In this document: one piece after another, positions 1 through 8,253 of the stretch
Layout of the letters: each line of letters begins with the position of its first letter
Position numbering within the stretch: position 1 is the stretch's first letter
From: Xanthobacter agilis
Lineage (GTDB): Bacteria > Pseudomonadota > Alphaproteobacteria > Rhizobiales > Xanthobacteraceae
DNA: 64,000 nucleotides
Direction of reading: 5' to 3'
NCBI RefSeq assembly: GCF_021730435.1
Contig: NZ_JABWGX010000001.1
Coordinates: 1 to 64,000 of the forward strand
Program-made: the position numbers and the translations under genes
The notes under the pieces: model-generated
Told to the model about the DNA's origin: nothing
Database searches by the model: none
Seen by the model: only the letters and a program-made list of their open reading frames with translations

Positions 1-1372
1 CCACCGGGAACGAGAAGCTGACACCGCCGGACATGCTGAATCCGCCGCCCGATCCATACTCGAAATTGCCCCAGCCGCTCATGCCGCCGCCGCCAAGACT
101 ACTCCCACCGCCCGAAGGCGCCGCATAGCCGGGCACGTAGCCGCCAAGGTTCGGACCGGTGGAGGAGATATTCGAAAGGTCAGAGAACGAACCGTAGCCG
201 AGCGCGGAATTTACGGCGTCCGGGGAGATGTAGGACTCAACGTTCGGCGACGACCAGTCGATGCTGCTCGTCACATCCCCACCCCAGGAGGATGTGAAGG
301 TGAGTTCAACGGCGTTGGTGCCGCTCAGTATAGCATCAACATAATTATAAACCGCGTTAAAAGAATATCCATTCGCAAACCGATCAAAATAATTATAATA
401 CATATATCCTTCGAGTTCAGATTGACCAACGACACCATTGCCAAAGCCCGCGTGCAAAATTGCCGCTGCAACCAACCTCAGCACGTCAACGGATGTTCTC
501 GCGGCCGGTTCAGTTGATATTAAATCATATAATGTTACATCATCTCCGGTTAGATGAATTTCTCCAGGCTCGATCGGCCGGCCGAACGACGCGTTCATCG
601 CCTCCAGAGCAGATACCATGGAATCGATACCATGGCCCTTTAGCGCTTCTGAAGCAGCCAATGAATAATCGGAAGCCGCCAATGAATAAGCAAAATTATT
701 AAACGTACCATAATTTGCATATGACGTTGCGGCCTGAATTTTTTCGGCTATGTAACGCGGATCTGCACCCGTCGCCACATAATTAACTTCACCGGGAAAC
801 GAATATCCAAGCGCTGCAGTAACCGCGGATACAGGATCAGCGGACGACACGATATTGTATATATTAAAGTATTTTTGTCCATCGAAATAGCTTGAATTCA
901 TAAATGGCGCATCAAAAGCCACAGCACTAACCCTAGATCCGAGATCCAATTTAGATGCCACGGCTCCACTATCTAATAGAAATTCATTCAATGCGGATGC
1001 AGCCACGGCTGCATGCGCGCCACCGAGCGAATGCCCGATAAGAATAACACTACCGCCCCCGTCGAGCGCAGATTTTGCTTCTATTCCATAATATTTTGCA
1101 TTCAATAACGACTGCGCATCATCTCGGCCGAGAAATATTTTCGCATCATCTCTCAATTGATCCCGCGCAGACGCCCCATTAACATCCGTCCCCGTGAAAA
1201 CAAATATAGTATTATTATCTCGCCAAGATGAGAACGCAGTGACAGTCATTCCGTCTTTTGAAAAAGTAAATTTTTCATTCTTACTATACCCAAATGGCAG
1301 CTCAATGCGTCGACCCGAGTACACAGATGCACTAAGCTTCGCAAGTGCGACGGTGGATATTTTTGCAGGCAT
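1..1372 (-). CDS. Lipase-like alpha/beta hydrolase, C-terminus cut by window edge
   Basis: Seen: an open frame from ATG at 1372 to the left edge without a stop (about 457 codons). The start is preceded by a GGAG ribosome site 8 bases upstream and lies 14 bases after the stop of the upstream gene. Around residues 113-119 is the nucleophile elbow GHSLGGA typical of class 3 (fungal-type) lipases; AFDAPF about 35 residues later may carry the acid. The last 50 or so residues in the window are rich in Gly, Ser and Tyr. There is no N-terminal signal peptide. The gene is AT-rich compared with its surroundings. Inference: with no signal peptide, a Gly-rich tail and a type I secretion fragment upstream, it may be a type I secretion substrate, but no calcium-binding RTX nonapeptide is visible in this part. 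Substrate unknown. Confidence 0.75.
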   Translation of the reverse strand, partial: MPAKISTVALAKLSASVYSGRRIELPFGYSKNEKFTFSKDGMTVTAFSSWRDNNTIFVFTGTDVNGASARDQLRDDAKIFLGRDDAQSLLNAKYYGIEAKSALDGGGSVILIGHSLGGAHAAVAASALNEFLLDSGAVASKLDLGSRVSAVAFDAPFMNSSYFDGQKYFNIYNIVSSADPVSAVTAALGYSFPGEVNYVATGADPRYIAEKIQAATSYANYGTFNNFAYSLAASDYSLAASEALKGHGIDSMVSALEAMNASFGRPIEPGEIHLTGDDVTLYDLISTEPAARTSVDVLRLVAAAILHAGFGNGVVGQSELEGYMYYNYFDRFANGYSFNAVYNYVDAILSGTNAVELTFTSSWGGDVTSSIDWSSPNVESYISPDAVNSALGYGSFSDLSNISSTGPNLGGYVPGYAAPSGGGSSLGGGGMSGWGNFEYGSGGGFSMSGGVSFSFPV

Positions 1373-1386
1373 ATGGAAGCTCCGAC

Positions 1387-2553
1387 CTAAATGTTAACAT
1401 CATAGACATTAAGCGTGTTTCCCGTAATCGTAGTCAGTACAAGACCCGATTTCGAAAACATTGGAAGCCAAACATTTCGCGCCACATCCAAACGCTGTAG
1501 GGCTTCACCGGTACGAAGATCCCATAAAGTCACCAGTCCACCGGAAAACAAACCCTGATTCGTGGATGCAGATGCAGTTGTCACTGCGACGGGCTTTTGC
1601 GGGTGAACATAAAATCCATTTATATGGTTTCCCTCGATCGCTCCATAGCCTCCAAATTTAGATATTAATTTTTTTTCGTCATCATATACAAATATAGATG
1701 AATCCAGTGAATAATCCACCTTTCTCGAATCTAGAATTACACCCGATCCAAAAAAAACAACATATAAATTATGAGGAATAGAATGCATACAATTATCGGG
1801 AATTTGGCGCATTATACCAGAATTATTTACGCCATTAACCATATCAACCTTGAGCTCTAGATCAAACCTGCGAACACCTTCTTTTGAAAAATCAACAAAA
1901 TTTGCATATAAAATTTTCTCATGCCTACCCTCGGCACGACTCGTGCGCCACGAAATGGTGGAAAAACCGGTGAAATCACCAGAGAAATAAAAACACCCGC
2001 CATAACTTTCAATGTCCTTAGGATTTTTATATGCAATAATGTCTATTTTATCTTCACGCAACGACATCGAACCCAATATATAGTCGGCACTGGAAATCAA
2101 AGGCGAAAAATAAATATTTTTTAAATCAGCCGATATTTGAGATGAATACTTTATGCGAATATTATTTTTAATATAAAATTCATTTACTATATTAAGTGCT
2201 TTAATATCATATATAGATACATGCTGTCCGGATGCATAACATAGCGCATCTCCGCCCATGCTCCAGCTCAGCGTGCTGTTAACGCCGCGCCCTACAATGC
2301 CAGTATTATACGCATCACCAGATTCTAAATTGATAACATATATTTCTTTATGTGAATCAAATACAAGCGCGATCATGCGTCCATCTGGGCTTAATGAGCA
2401 AATAATAGGCTGCCCATCAAGATTTATTTTTCTTCTCGATATTATATACTCATTTTTATTTTTTCTCTTATCATTCAGAATCATGGCAGCTATCCCCCCC
2501 GAAAACATTGTTGCCGCGGAAAGTCCCAACAGGACACGCCGTGTGTATCTCAT
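1387..2553 (-). CDS. Membrane-anchored WD40-like beta-propeller protein
   Basis: A 388-residue protein. Residues 5-25 form a hydrophobic signal or anchor preceded by RRVLLG, so the rest should face the periplasm. The body shows repeated propeller-like strands: SLSPDGRMIALVF near residue 55, LSWSMGGDALCYA near 95, and a last blade with VTLWDLRTGEALQRL near 345. The number of blades is unclear. It is AT-rich like the lipase-like gene 14 bases downstream, so the two are probably one transcription unit and one acquisition. No catalytic motif is seen. The family (quinoprotein or WD40-like) is recognised only by repeat character. A role as partner or chaperone of the lipase-like protein is speculation. 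Confidence 0.6.
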   Translation of the reverse strand: MRYTRRVLLGLSAATMFSGGIAAMILNDKRKNKNEYIISRRKINLDGQPIICSLSPDGRMIALVFDSHKEIYVINLESGDAYNTGIVGRGVNSTLSWSMGGDALCYASGQHVSIYDIKALNIVNEFYIKNNIRIKYSSQISADLKNIYFSPLISSADYILGSMSLREDKIDIIAYKNPKDIESYGGCFYFSGDFTGFSTISWRTSRAEGRHEKILYANFVDFSKEGVRRFDLELKVDMVNGVNNSGIMRQIPDNCMHSIPHNLYVVFFGSGVILDSRKVDYSLDSSIFVYDDEKKLISKFGGYGAIEGNHINGFYVHPQKPVAVTTASASTNQGLFSGGLVTLWDLRTGEALQRLDVARNVWLPMFSKSGLVLTTITGNTLNVYDVNI

Positions 2554-2597
2554 TTGCCGCTCCAGTCCTATTATCTATTGAATCCAACATTTCGATT

Positions 2598-3000
2598 TCA
2601 CCTCTCCCTTCCCCCTTCATGGGCATATCTGAGGAGGGGGGAGAGGAGGAAGTCGAGGATGCGGCGGCGGCCGGTCTTGATCTCGGCGGTCACGGACATG
2701 CCCGCCTCCAGGGGGCGGAAGCCCTGTTCCGTCTCAAGGCCGCTCTCCCGCACCGAAAGCCGCGCCACATAAGTGGGCTGGCGCGCCTGGCGGACCGTCT
2801 CGTCGGCGGCGGCTTCGCCCGGGCGCGGCGCCGGCCCGCCGGTCACCGCGTCCCGGCTCACGCTCTCCACAACCCCATGCAGCAGCCCGTAGCGGGTGTA
2901 GGTGAAGGCTTCCACCTTCACTTCCGCCTCCTGCCCCGCGTGCACAAACCCCACGTCCCGGTTCATCAGCTCCGCCTCGATCTCCAGCCGCCCTTGGTGT
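2598..3000 (-). pseudogene. Type I secretion membrane-fusion protein (HlyD family), C-terminal stub
   Basis: About 130 codons read as the C-terminal beta-barrel and tail of a HlyD-type adaptor: RLEIEAELMNRDVGFVHAGQ, then TRYGLLHG and VESVSRDAV, ending ILDFLLSPLLRYAHEGGRER. In the family this part links the inner-membrane ABC exporter to TolC. The N-terminal three quarters (membrane helix, coiled coil, lipoyl parts) are absent. The frame runs straight into IS481-family sequence at about position 3000, so the stub is an insertion breakpoint. A start in the transposon-derived part is possible (ATG at 3059) but the product would not work as an adaptor. The stub lies just upstream of the propeller and lipase-like genes, suggesting these once sat behind a type I secretion operon. 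Confidence 0.8.
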
Positions 3001-3814
3001 TTAGTTCCGGCATTTGATGGATTGGATTGATGATGAATCTCTCGGGTTCTATTGTCCATCGTTTGCAGATGAATTCGTAGGGCGTAAGCCCCTTCAGGGT
3101 CTTGAGGCGGCGGGCGAAGTTTTAGGCGGCAACGACGCTTTGGAGATGGGCTCGAAGCTGTTCGTGGTCGTGATAGTGGAAGCGCTTGACGCTCGCCTCC
3201 TTGAGCTTGCGGTTCAGCCGCTCAACCTGCCCATTGGTCCAGGGATGCCTGGGCTTTGTCAGCCGGTGTTCGATGCCATGAGCCTGACACGCGCGATCAA
3301 CGGGATGCCCGCGCCACATGGCGGTCGGACCGGATCGGTTCTTCGGCAGGTCCGCGAACTGGATGCCGGTGTCGCTCAGAACGATCTCGGTCCTGTAGGG
3401 AACGCCGACCACCAGCGCATCGAGGAAAGCGCGTGCCGTCGCCGTGGTGGCCTTGTCGACGAGTTGGGCAAAGGCGCACTTCGAGGTGCGGTCGATGCCG
3501 ACATACAGATACAATTTGCCTTGCGCCGTCTGCACCTTAAGCGATGTCGATGTGGAAGAAGCCGATCGGGCAGCCTTGAACTTGCCTTCGGCCGGCTTGT
3601 CGCCCGCCACATCGGGGAGCTTTGAAATGCGGTGGCGTTGCAGGCATCGATGCAGCGACGAGCGGGTCAGGTGGGGGATCGTCGCCTGCAGGGCGTAGAG
3701 GCAGTCGTCGAGCGGCAACAAGGTGTGCCTGCGGAAGGCGACGACGATCGCCTCATCCTCCAGGGACAGGACCGTCAACCTGGGGTCCTTCGGGCCGGTC
3801 GGGACGGTCGCTCC
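2994..3814 (-). mobile_element. IS481-family insertion sequence, truncated and inactive
   Basis: The element interrupts a HlyD gene at about 2994-3000. That end starts on the plus strand with TGTTTAGTTCCGGCATTTG, which is also the end of the transposase reading frame (NPIHQMPELNT), as expected for an IS481-type terminus. The other end is missing: sequence homologous to the transposase stops at about 3814, exactly at the start codon of an ABC-permease fragment, and no matching inverted repeat is seen there. The boundaries are therefore one real terminus and one deletion joint. Confidence 0.7.
3001..3814 (-). pseudogene. IS481-family DDE transposase, degraded
   Basis: The reading frame follows the IS481-type transposase from PTGPKDPR near 3790 through SSLHRCLQRHRIS, YVGIDRTSK, VLSDTGIQF and NGQVERLNRKLKEASVKRF to NPIHQMPELNT near 3000. 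Three lesions are visible. The N-terminal DNA-binding part (roughly 40 residues) is missing. A one-base loss near 3570 and a one-base gain near 3540 shift about 14 codons out of frame, turning the expected PIGFFHIDIA into ARSASSTSTS and removing the first catalytic Asp. A TAA at 3122-3124 replaces the Tyr codon of the expected AAYNFARRLK. The longest intact frame is 3122-3778, from a TTG. Confidence 0.85.
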
Positions 3815-3985
3815 ATGAGCGCGCTGGACCGCAGCCGCTATCTCCTCGACTTCGCGGTCTCCTCATTGCTGCGGCGCAAGGGGCGGACCTTCGGCCTGCT
3901 CCTGGTCTTTTCGGCTCTCGTCGCGCTGGTCGGTTCCGTGCTTCTCTTTGGCGCCGCGTTTCGCCGAGAGGCCTTCGCGGCGTGA
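3815..3985 (+). pseudogene. FtsX-like ABC transporter permease, N-terminal fragment
   Basis: Starts with ATG at 3815, directly at the deletion joint of the IS481 element. It encodes 56 residues with a first membrane helix (FGLLLVFSALVALVGSVLLF) after the sequence SSLLRRKGRT, typical of the N-terminus of MacB/FtsX-type permeases. It then stops at TGA after REAFAA, where the full family continues for several hundred residues. Traces of downstream protein (for example KAQARLWGDLRG at about 3987) occur in other frames. No ribosome site of its own remains, because the IS remnant lies immediately upstream. Confidence 0.6.
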
Positions 3986-4139
3986 GAAAGGCGCAGGCGC
4001 GGCTCTGGGGCGACCTCCGCGGCTGCCAATTGCACCTTGATGGCGGACGCCGACGTCCCGCCCGCAGAAGCGTCGGTGGGGGCCGGGGGCGCAGGCCGGG
4101 AACCTTGCCCCCGGCCGTTTCCTCTTTCTGGTCGATGTT

Positions 4140-4425
4140 CGACGCAAGACCTTCGGCTTCGTCTTTCAGCGCTTCAACCCGGTGCGTGGGCATCACGGCG
4201 CTGGAAAACGTGATGCTGCCCGCCGATCCGACGGACCAGCCCTATCGCAGGCTCAAGGAGCGGGCCATGGGCCTTCTCGGTGAATTCGGGGTGGAACATC
4301 GCGCCGGCTTTCCGGTGGAAATGGTGTCGGGAGGCGAGGTTCAGCGGATCGCCATTGTGCGCGCTCATCAACGACCCGCAGGTGGTCATCGCCGCGGATG
4401 CCAGGGTTGCGCTATCGCCTGACGC
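4140..4425 (+). pseudogene. ABC transporter ATP-binding protein (LolD/MacB type), frameshifted fragment
   Basis: Pieces of an ABC ATPase are readable: the Q-loop region KTFGFVFQRFN in one frame at about 4148-4180, then after a shift ALENVMLPAD, the helical region LKERAMGLLGEFGVEHR and the signature-like SGGEVQRIAI up to about 4360. A further shift leads into ALINDPQVVIAADA at about 4367-4410, the degenerate Walker B region. Walker A and the N-terminus are missing. With the permease fragment just upstream this is a decayed two-part exporter of the MacB/LolD class. It cannot be functional. Confidence 0.7.
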
Positions 4426-4505
4426 TGCTCGCCGGCGGCGGGTTTGCCGTTTTCGGCGGCTTGTCCTTGTGGGCCATGTGGTCGTCGCGGCTGGTGCTGC
4501 TGTAG
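4398..4505 (+). other. Short frame with one membrane helix, likely debris
   Basis: A 35-codon ATG frame carrying a single hydrophobic stretch (LTLLAGGGFAVFGGLSLWAM). It overlaps the end of the decayed ABC ATPase and lacks a clear ribosome site. It may be a remnant of the permease rather than a gene. Confidence 0.25.
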
Positions 4506-4690
4506 CGGCAGCCGGCCCATGTGTCGTATCGCGCCCGTGGGTACGAACGGCGGGGCGGGGGCGCAAGGCCGGGACCTGACGAGCGGTGCGGCTCCCCGCC
4601 AACATCGTCGGCGGTGGAACTTTTTTGCATGCGGGCGCCAAATGTGGTTTTTGAATATGAGCACATGCTGACGCGTGAGGTGGAACGGCG

Positions 4691-5074
4691 GTGACTGGCC
4701 AACGACAAGGGCGGAGCTTGGGACGGGGTGCATTGAGCATCGCGATAGCCTATGCGCTCCTGCTGCAGGTCGTGCTCACCGGGTTCGCCGCCGAGCGCAT
4801 GGCGTTTGCGTCGTCGGCCGCCAATGCCCTGTGCCTGACCGCCAACAGCGCGAGCGGGGACGGGGGAGACGACGGCGGAACGGCGGATCATGCGGTATGC
4901 TGCGTCCTCTGCGCGTTCGCCCACCTTACCCCCACGCTCCCCGAAAGAGTGTTCCTCGCGAACCGCTCGGTTGGGATCGCCTCCCGTGTCGAGGTGCCCC
5001 GCGCGTCCGTTTTCATCGCCGGGGATGGCCGTCGCGAGCCCCGTTGCTCCCAAGGCCCTCCGCGCGCGGCCTGA
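4691..5074 (+). CDS. DUF2946-like small Cys/His protein
   Basis: A 127-residue protein from GTG at 4691. Residues 13-33 form a membrane helix or signal segment (LSIAIAYALLLQVVLTGFAA), followed by an extracytoplasmic part with Cys at NALCL and a paired-Cys motif HAVCCVLCAF near residue 75. This layout matches DUF2946 proteins, often found beside copper-handling genes; the family's biochemical role is not established. The C-terminal 30 residues are low-complexity, so the true end may be altered. A similar Cys-rich exported protein lies at 22104. Confidence 0.55.
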   Translation: MTGQRQGRSLGRGALSIAIAYALLLQVVLTGFAAERMAFASSAANALCLTANSASGDGGDDGGTADHAVCCVLCAFAHLTPTLPERVFLANRSVGIASRVEVPRASVFIAGDGRREPRCSQGPPRAA

Positions 5075-5350
5075 CCCCAGTCCGCATCTCGCACCGAGGC
5101 CGCCCCAGAGGCCTGCCGTGCCCCGAGTGTCAGTGCGCGCTTGGATGGTGCCGGATCTGTTCGTCTCGATTCCATGTGCAGCGTACCCATGCTGCCGCGT
5201 CGCCATGTGCAGCCGTCGCTCAGCGTCCGGTTGATCTGTTCCCTATTGTCGTCCCGTACTCAAGACGTCGGACAAAATGACCAAGTCCAAATGCGCTTTG
5301 AGGGGTAGAGCGGCGATCTGGATCAGCACTAGGACAGGCACGTTGACCTG
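5075..5350. other. Gene-free stretch before the CRISPR remnant
   Basis: No frame here resembles a known family on either strand. The minus strand is open from about 5494 to 5243 across the two CRISPR repeats, but its translation is unrecognised and probably fortuitous. A third repeat would be expected to end near 5315 but none is visible. Confidence 0.4.
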
Positions 5351-5447
5351 GTCGTCTCCGGTTGGGGACGTGGATCGAAACGAGGGACTCTGTGACGACG
5401 TGGACTGTCCTGTTGCCGCATCCCACAAGGGACGCGTGGATTGAAAC
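5351..5447 (+). CRISPR. Two-repeat degenerate type I-C-like CRISPR
   Basis: Two copies of a repeat end in CGTGGAT(C/T)GAAAC, the conserved 3' tail of type I-C repeats: copy 1 at 5351-5381 and copy 2 at 5415-5447, 66 bases apart, leaving one 33-base spacer (5382-5414). The tails match at 12 of 13 bases. The 5' halves differ but each can still pair: GTCTCC with GGGGAC in copy 1, and GCATCCC with GGGACGC (one mismatch) in copy 2. Hairpin potential and period are as in a real array. It lies 380 bases upstream of cas5. No further repeat is visible on either side, so this is an array remnant. Confidence 0.65.
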
Positions 5448-5830
5448 TCCTTCATACAAAGCTGTGCGCTTGATGAATAAGACACACGTTCCACCCGCCT
5501 CGCCGATCGCGGCCGGTGGAACGTGTGCGGCCATCTGAGGCGCGCCCGCGCGTCTCAGTGTCTTCAATCCGCCTCGATCTCCACCCGCCTCGGGTGCCCG
5601 TCGGCGGGCGGCGCGTGGAGCGGTGGTCAATGTCGGCCTCTTTCCATGCGCATTCGACAGAGCTTCGGCATGTTTGTCCAAACCGGTGATGACGTTGAAG
5701 ATTCGACCTGCCGCCGCCCGTGTGGCCGCGATCGTGCTGCGGGCGTGGGGCCGGTTCGCGCCCTCCGGGGCCGGCGCGCGACGGTTTCGCGGCGCCCATT
5801 GGCGCACGCGCACATTAGGGAGGCCTGACT
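5448..5830. other. Gene-free stretch upstream of cas5
   Basis: In complete type I-C loci the cas3 helicase-nuclease gene lies directly upstream of cas5. I found no HD, DEAD/H or helicase motif here on either strand. A local inverted repeat, TTCCACCCGCC with GGCGGGTGGAA-like bases, is only partial. A good ribosome site (AGGGAGG at 5816-5822) ends the stretch and serves cas5. Confidence 0.5.
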
Positions 5831-6520
5831 ATGGGATTCGGGGTTCGCCTGAAGGTCAGGGGTGAACGGGCATGCTTCACCCGGCCGGAAATGAAGGTCG
5901 AGCGGGTGTCCTATGACGTCATGACGCCTTCGGCTGCCCGCGGGATTCTGGAGGCCATCCACTGGAAGCCCGCCATCTGCTGGGTGGTGGACGAGATCCA
6001 CGTGTTGAAGCCCATCCGGTTCCAGTCCATCCGCCGCAACGAGGTGGGTGCGAAGATGCAGATGCGGGCCGTGGCGAGCGCCCTGCGGAAGGATGACCTT
6101 TCCGACCTCATGCTGGTGGTGGAGGAGCATCGCCAGCAACGCGCCGCCATGGTGCTGAGCGACGTCAGCTACATCATCTGTGCTCATTTCGAGATGACCG
6201 CGCGCGCGGGACCCGGGGACAATTCCGCTAAGCATTTAGATACCTTCAGCCGCCGGGCGCGGCGGGGGCAGTGCTTTCATCAGCCCTGCCTGGGCATGCG
6301 CGAATTTCCGGCGGATTTCGAACTGATCGAGCCCGATGCGCCGCTGGAGGCGCCGCGGCTGCGAACGGCGGACCTGGGCTTCGGCCATGCGCGGGACCTT
6401 GGCTGCATGCTCTACGACATCGATCACGCGGGTGACCGGGGGCCATTGTTCTTTCGCGCCGTGCTGCACGACGGGGTGCTGCGGATTCCCGCCCCCGACT
6501 CTCCGGAGGTGCTGCGATGA
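5831..6520 (+). CDS. cas5: Type I-C CRISPR-associated protein Cas5
   Basis: A 229-residue protein with the Cas5d/Cas5c N-terminus: VRLKVRGERACFTRPEMKVE, then YDVMTPSAARGILEAIHWKP and VLKPIRFQSIRRNEV. In type I-C systems, which have no Cas6, this RAMP protein cuts the pre-crRNA and caps the 5' handle within Cascade. Length is normal and no lesion is seen. ATG at 5831 follows AGGGAGG by 8 bases. The stop overlaps the start of cas8c (ATGA), so cas5-cas8c-cas7 are translationally coupled. Processing by the family is established; activity of this copy is unknown. Confidence 0.95.
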   Translation: MGFGVRLKVRGERACFTRPEMKVERVSYDVMTPSAARGILEAIHWKPAICWVVDEIHVLKPIRFQSIRRNEVGAKMQMRAVASALRKDDLSDLMLVVEEHRQQRAAMVLSDVSYIICAHFEMTARAGPGDNSAKHLDTFSRRARRGQCFHQPCLGMREFPADFELIEPDAPLEAPRLRTADLGFGHARDLGCMLYDIDHAGDRGPLFFRAVLHDGVLRIPAPDSPEVLR

Positions 6521-8253
6521 GCGCGCTTGCCGCTTTGGTTCGGGCCTATGAGCGCATGGCGGCCCGTGGAGAGGTGCCGGCGTTCGGCTTTTCCCAGGAG
6601 AAAATCGGCTTTCTCATTTGCCTCGACGCGACCGGCATGCCGGTCGGCGCACCGATTGATCTGCGTCAGGGAACGGGAAATCGGCGGGTGGCGGGGCTGA
6701 TGGCGGTGCCCCAGCCGGGCAAGCGGACCTCTGCGATTGCCCCTAACTTCTTGTGGGACAAGACAGCCTACACGCTCGGTGTCACCGCCGGCGCGGGGAG
6801 GCGCGTCGCGCAGGAGCACGAGGCGTTTGCCCAGCGGCACCGCGCGTGGCTCGGCGGAAGTGACGATGCCGGGCTGCGCGCGTTTCTGGGCTTCATCGCC
6901 TGGTGGCGGCCCCCGCTGTTCGCGGAACTGGGGTGGCCGCAAGAGATGATGGACCACAACGTGGTCTTTGCCCTCGACCGTGACCGCGCCGCCGGCCTCC
7001 ACCTCCACGACCGCCCCGCTGCCCGCGAGGCTTGGGCGCGCCTGTGCCTGAGCGACGACCGCCCGCAGGGGCTATGCCTCATCACTGGGCGGCGCGGGCC
7101 GGTGGCCCGCCTGCATCCCACCATCAAGGGCGTGTGGGGCGCGCAGTCCTCCGGGGCGTCCATCGTGTCGTTCAACCTCGATGCCTTCACCTCCTACGGC
7201 CACGAGCAGGGGGACAACGCCCCGATATCGGAAGCCGCCGCTTTCGCCTATTGCACGGCGTTGAACCACTTTCTGGAACCGGACAGCGGCCATCGCATCC
7301 AGATCGGCGACGCTTCGACCGTGTTCTGGGCGGAGGCCGAGGACAGCGCGGCCGCCGCTGCGGCCGAGGCTTTCACGGCCTCGGTCTTCGGCCTCGACGA
7401 CACGGCAGGGACGCCGGCGGGAACGGCGGCCCTCGAGGCGTTCGCCACAGGCGCGCTTCGCGCGGTTCCGGAAGGGGTGCGCCTGCATGTCATCGGCCTT
7501 GCGCCGAATGCCGCGCGCCTGTCCCTCCGCTTTTATGTGCAGGAGGACTTCGCGGTCATCCTGCACCGCTTCGCAGCGCACCATGCGCGCTTGCGGATCC
7601 TGCCGGGACCGAAGGATGCGGCGCCCTCCATGTGGCGCTTGCTGGTGGAAACCGCGGTGCTGCGCAAATCGGAGAACATCCAGCCCAACCTTGCGGGGGA
7701 GTGGATGCGCGCCATCCTCACCGGCGCGCCCTATCCCCTGACCCTGCTGTCGTCCCTCATCACGCGCCTGCGCGCCGATCACGACGTCAATGCGCTGCGC
7801 GTGGCCATTCTGAAGTCGATTCTCATCAAGAATTTCCGCATGGAGGCTCCCATGTCGCTCGATCACGCATGCAAGGATTCCGGCTATCTTCTCGGGCGTC
7901 TGTTCGCGGTTTATGAACAGATCCAGTTGGCGGCGCTGGGGCCGGGGCTGCACGCCACCGTCAAGGACAAGTTCTATGGCACTGCCTCGGCCCAGCCGCG
8001 CAAGGTGTTTCCATATATTGATTCGAGTGCGGTCAATCATCTGGCCAGGGTCGGCAAGCACAATCCCGCGCGCCGCTTTGACTTCGAGCGGCAGATCGGT
8101 GGGATCATGGAATTGATGGCCCCCGGAGAAAATCCGTTTCCCGTCAGCCTGCCGGACCGCAGCCAGGCGCTGTTTGCCCTCGGCTACTATCACCAGCGCC
8201 ATGACGCGATCCACGCACCCGCGGACATGCCGTTCGCCGAGGCGGCGGAATGA
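6517..8253 (+). CDS. cas8c: Type I-C CRISPR-associated large subunit Cas8c (Csd1)
   Basis: A 578-residue protein of normal length for Csd1/Cas8c, with LVRAYERMAARGEVPAFGFS at the N-terminus, PNFLWDKTAYTLGV near residue 75, GAQSSGASIVSFNLDAFTSY near 210 and SLDHACKDSGYLLGRLFAVY near 445. In the family it recognises the PAM and recruits Cas3. It overlaps cas5 by ATGA upstream and cas7 by ATGA downstream. The frame is uninterrupted. Since no cas3 is present here, DNA cleavage would need a Cas3 encoded elsewhere. Confidence 0.95.
   Translation: MSALAALVRAYERMAARGEVPAFGFSQEKIGFLICLDATGMPVGAPIDLRQGTGNRRVAGLMAVPQPGKRTSAIAPNFLWDKTAYTLGVTAGAGRRVAQEHEAFAQRHRAWLGGSDDAGLRAFLGFIAWWRPPLFAELGWPQEMMDHNVVFALDRDRAAGLHLHDRPAAREAWARLCLSDDRPQGLCLITGRRGPVARLHPTIKGVWGAQSSGASIVSFNLDAFTSYGHEQGDNAPISEAAAFAYCTALNHFLEPDSGHRIQIGDASTVFWAEAEDSAAAAAAEAFTASVFGLDDTAGTPAGTAALEAFATGALRAVPEGVRLHVIGLAPNAARLSLRFYVQEDFAVILHRFAAHHARLRILPGPKDAAPSMWRLLVETAVLRKSENIQPNLAGEWMRAILTGAPYPLTLLSSLITRLRADHDVNALRVAILKSILIKNFRMEAPMSLDHACKDSGYLLGRLFAVYEQIQLAALGPGLHATVKDKFYGTASAQPRKVFPYIDSSAVNHLARVGKHNPARRFDFERQIGGIMELMAPGENPFPVSLPDRSQALFALGYYHQRHDAIHAPADMPFAEAAE

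Noticed and set aside
3014-3625. A 203-codon plus-strand frame across the IS element
   Set aside because: Opposite-strand shadow of the transposase pseudogene.
5285-5330. A third CRISPR repeat
   Set aside because: CTGGATCAGCAC slightly resembles the repeat tail but has wrong spacing (21 bases to the next repeat) and no paired stem.
5448-5830. A cas3 remnant
   Set aside because: No HD or helicase motif could be read in any frame.
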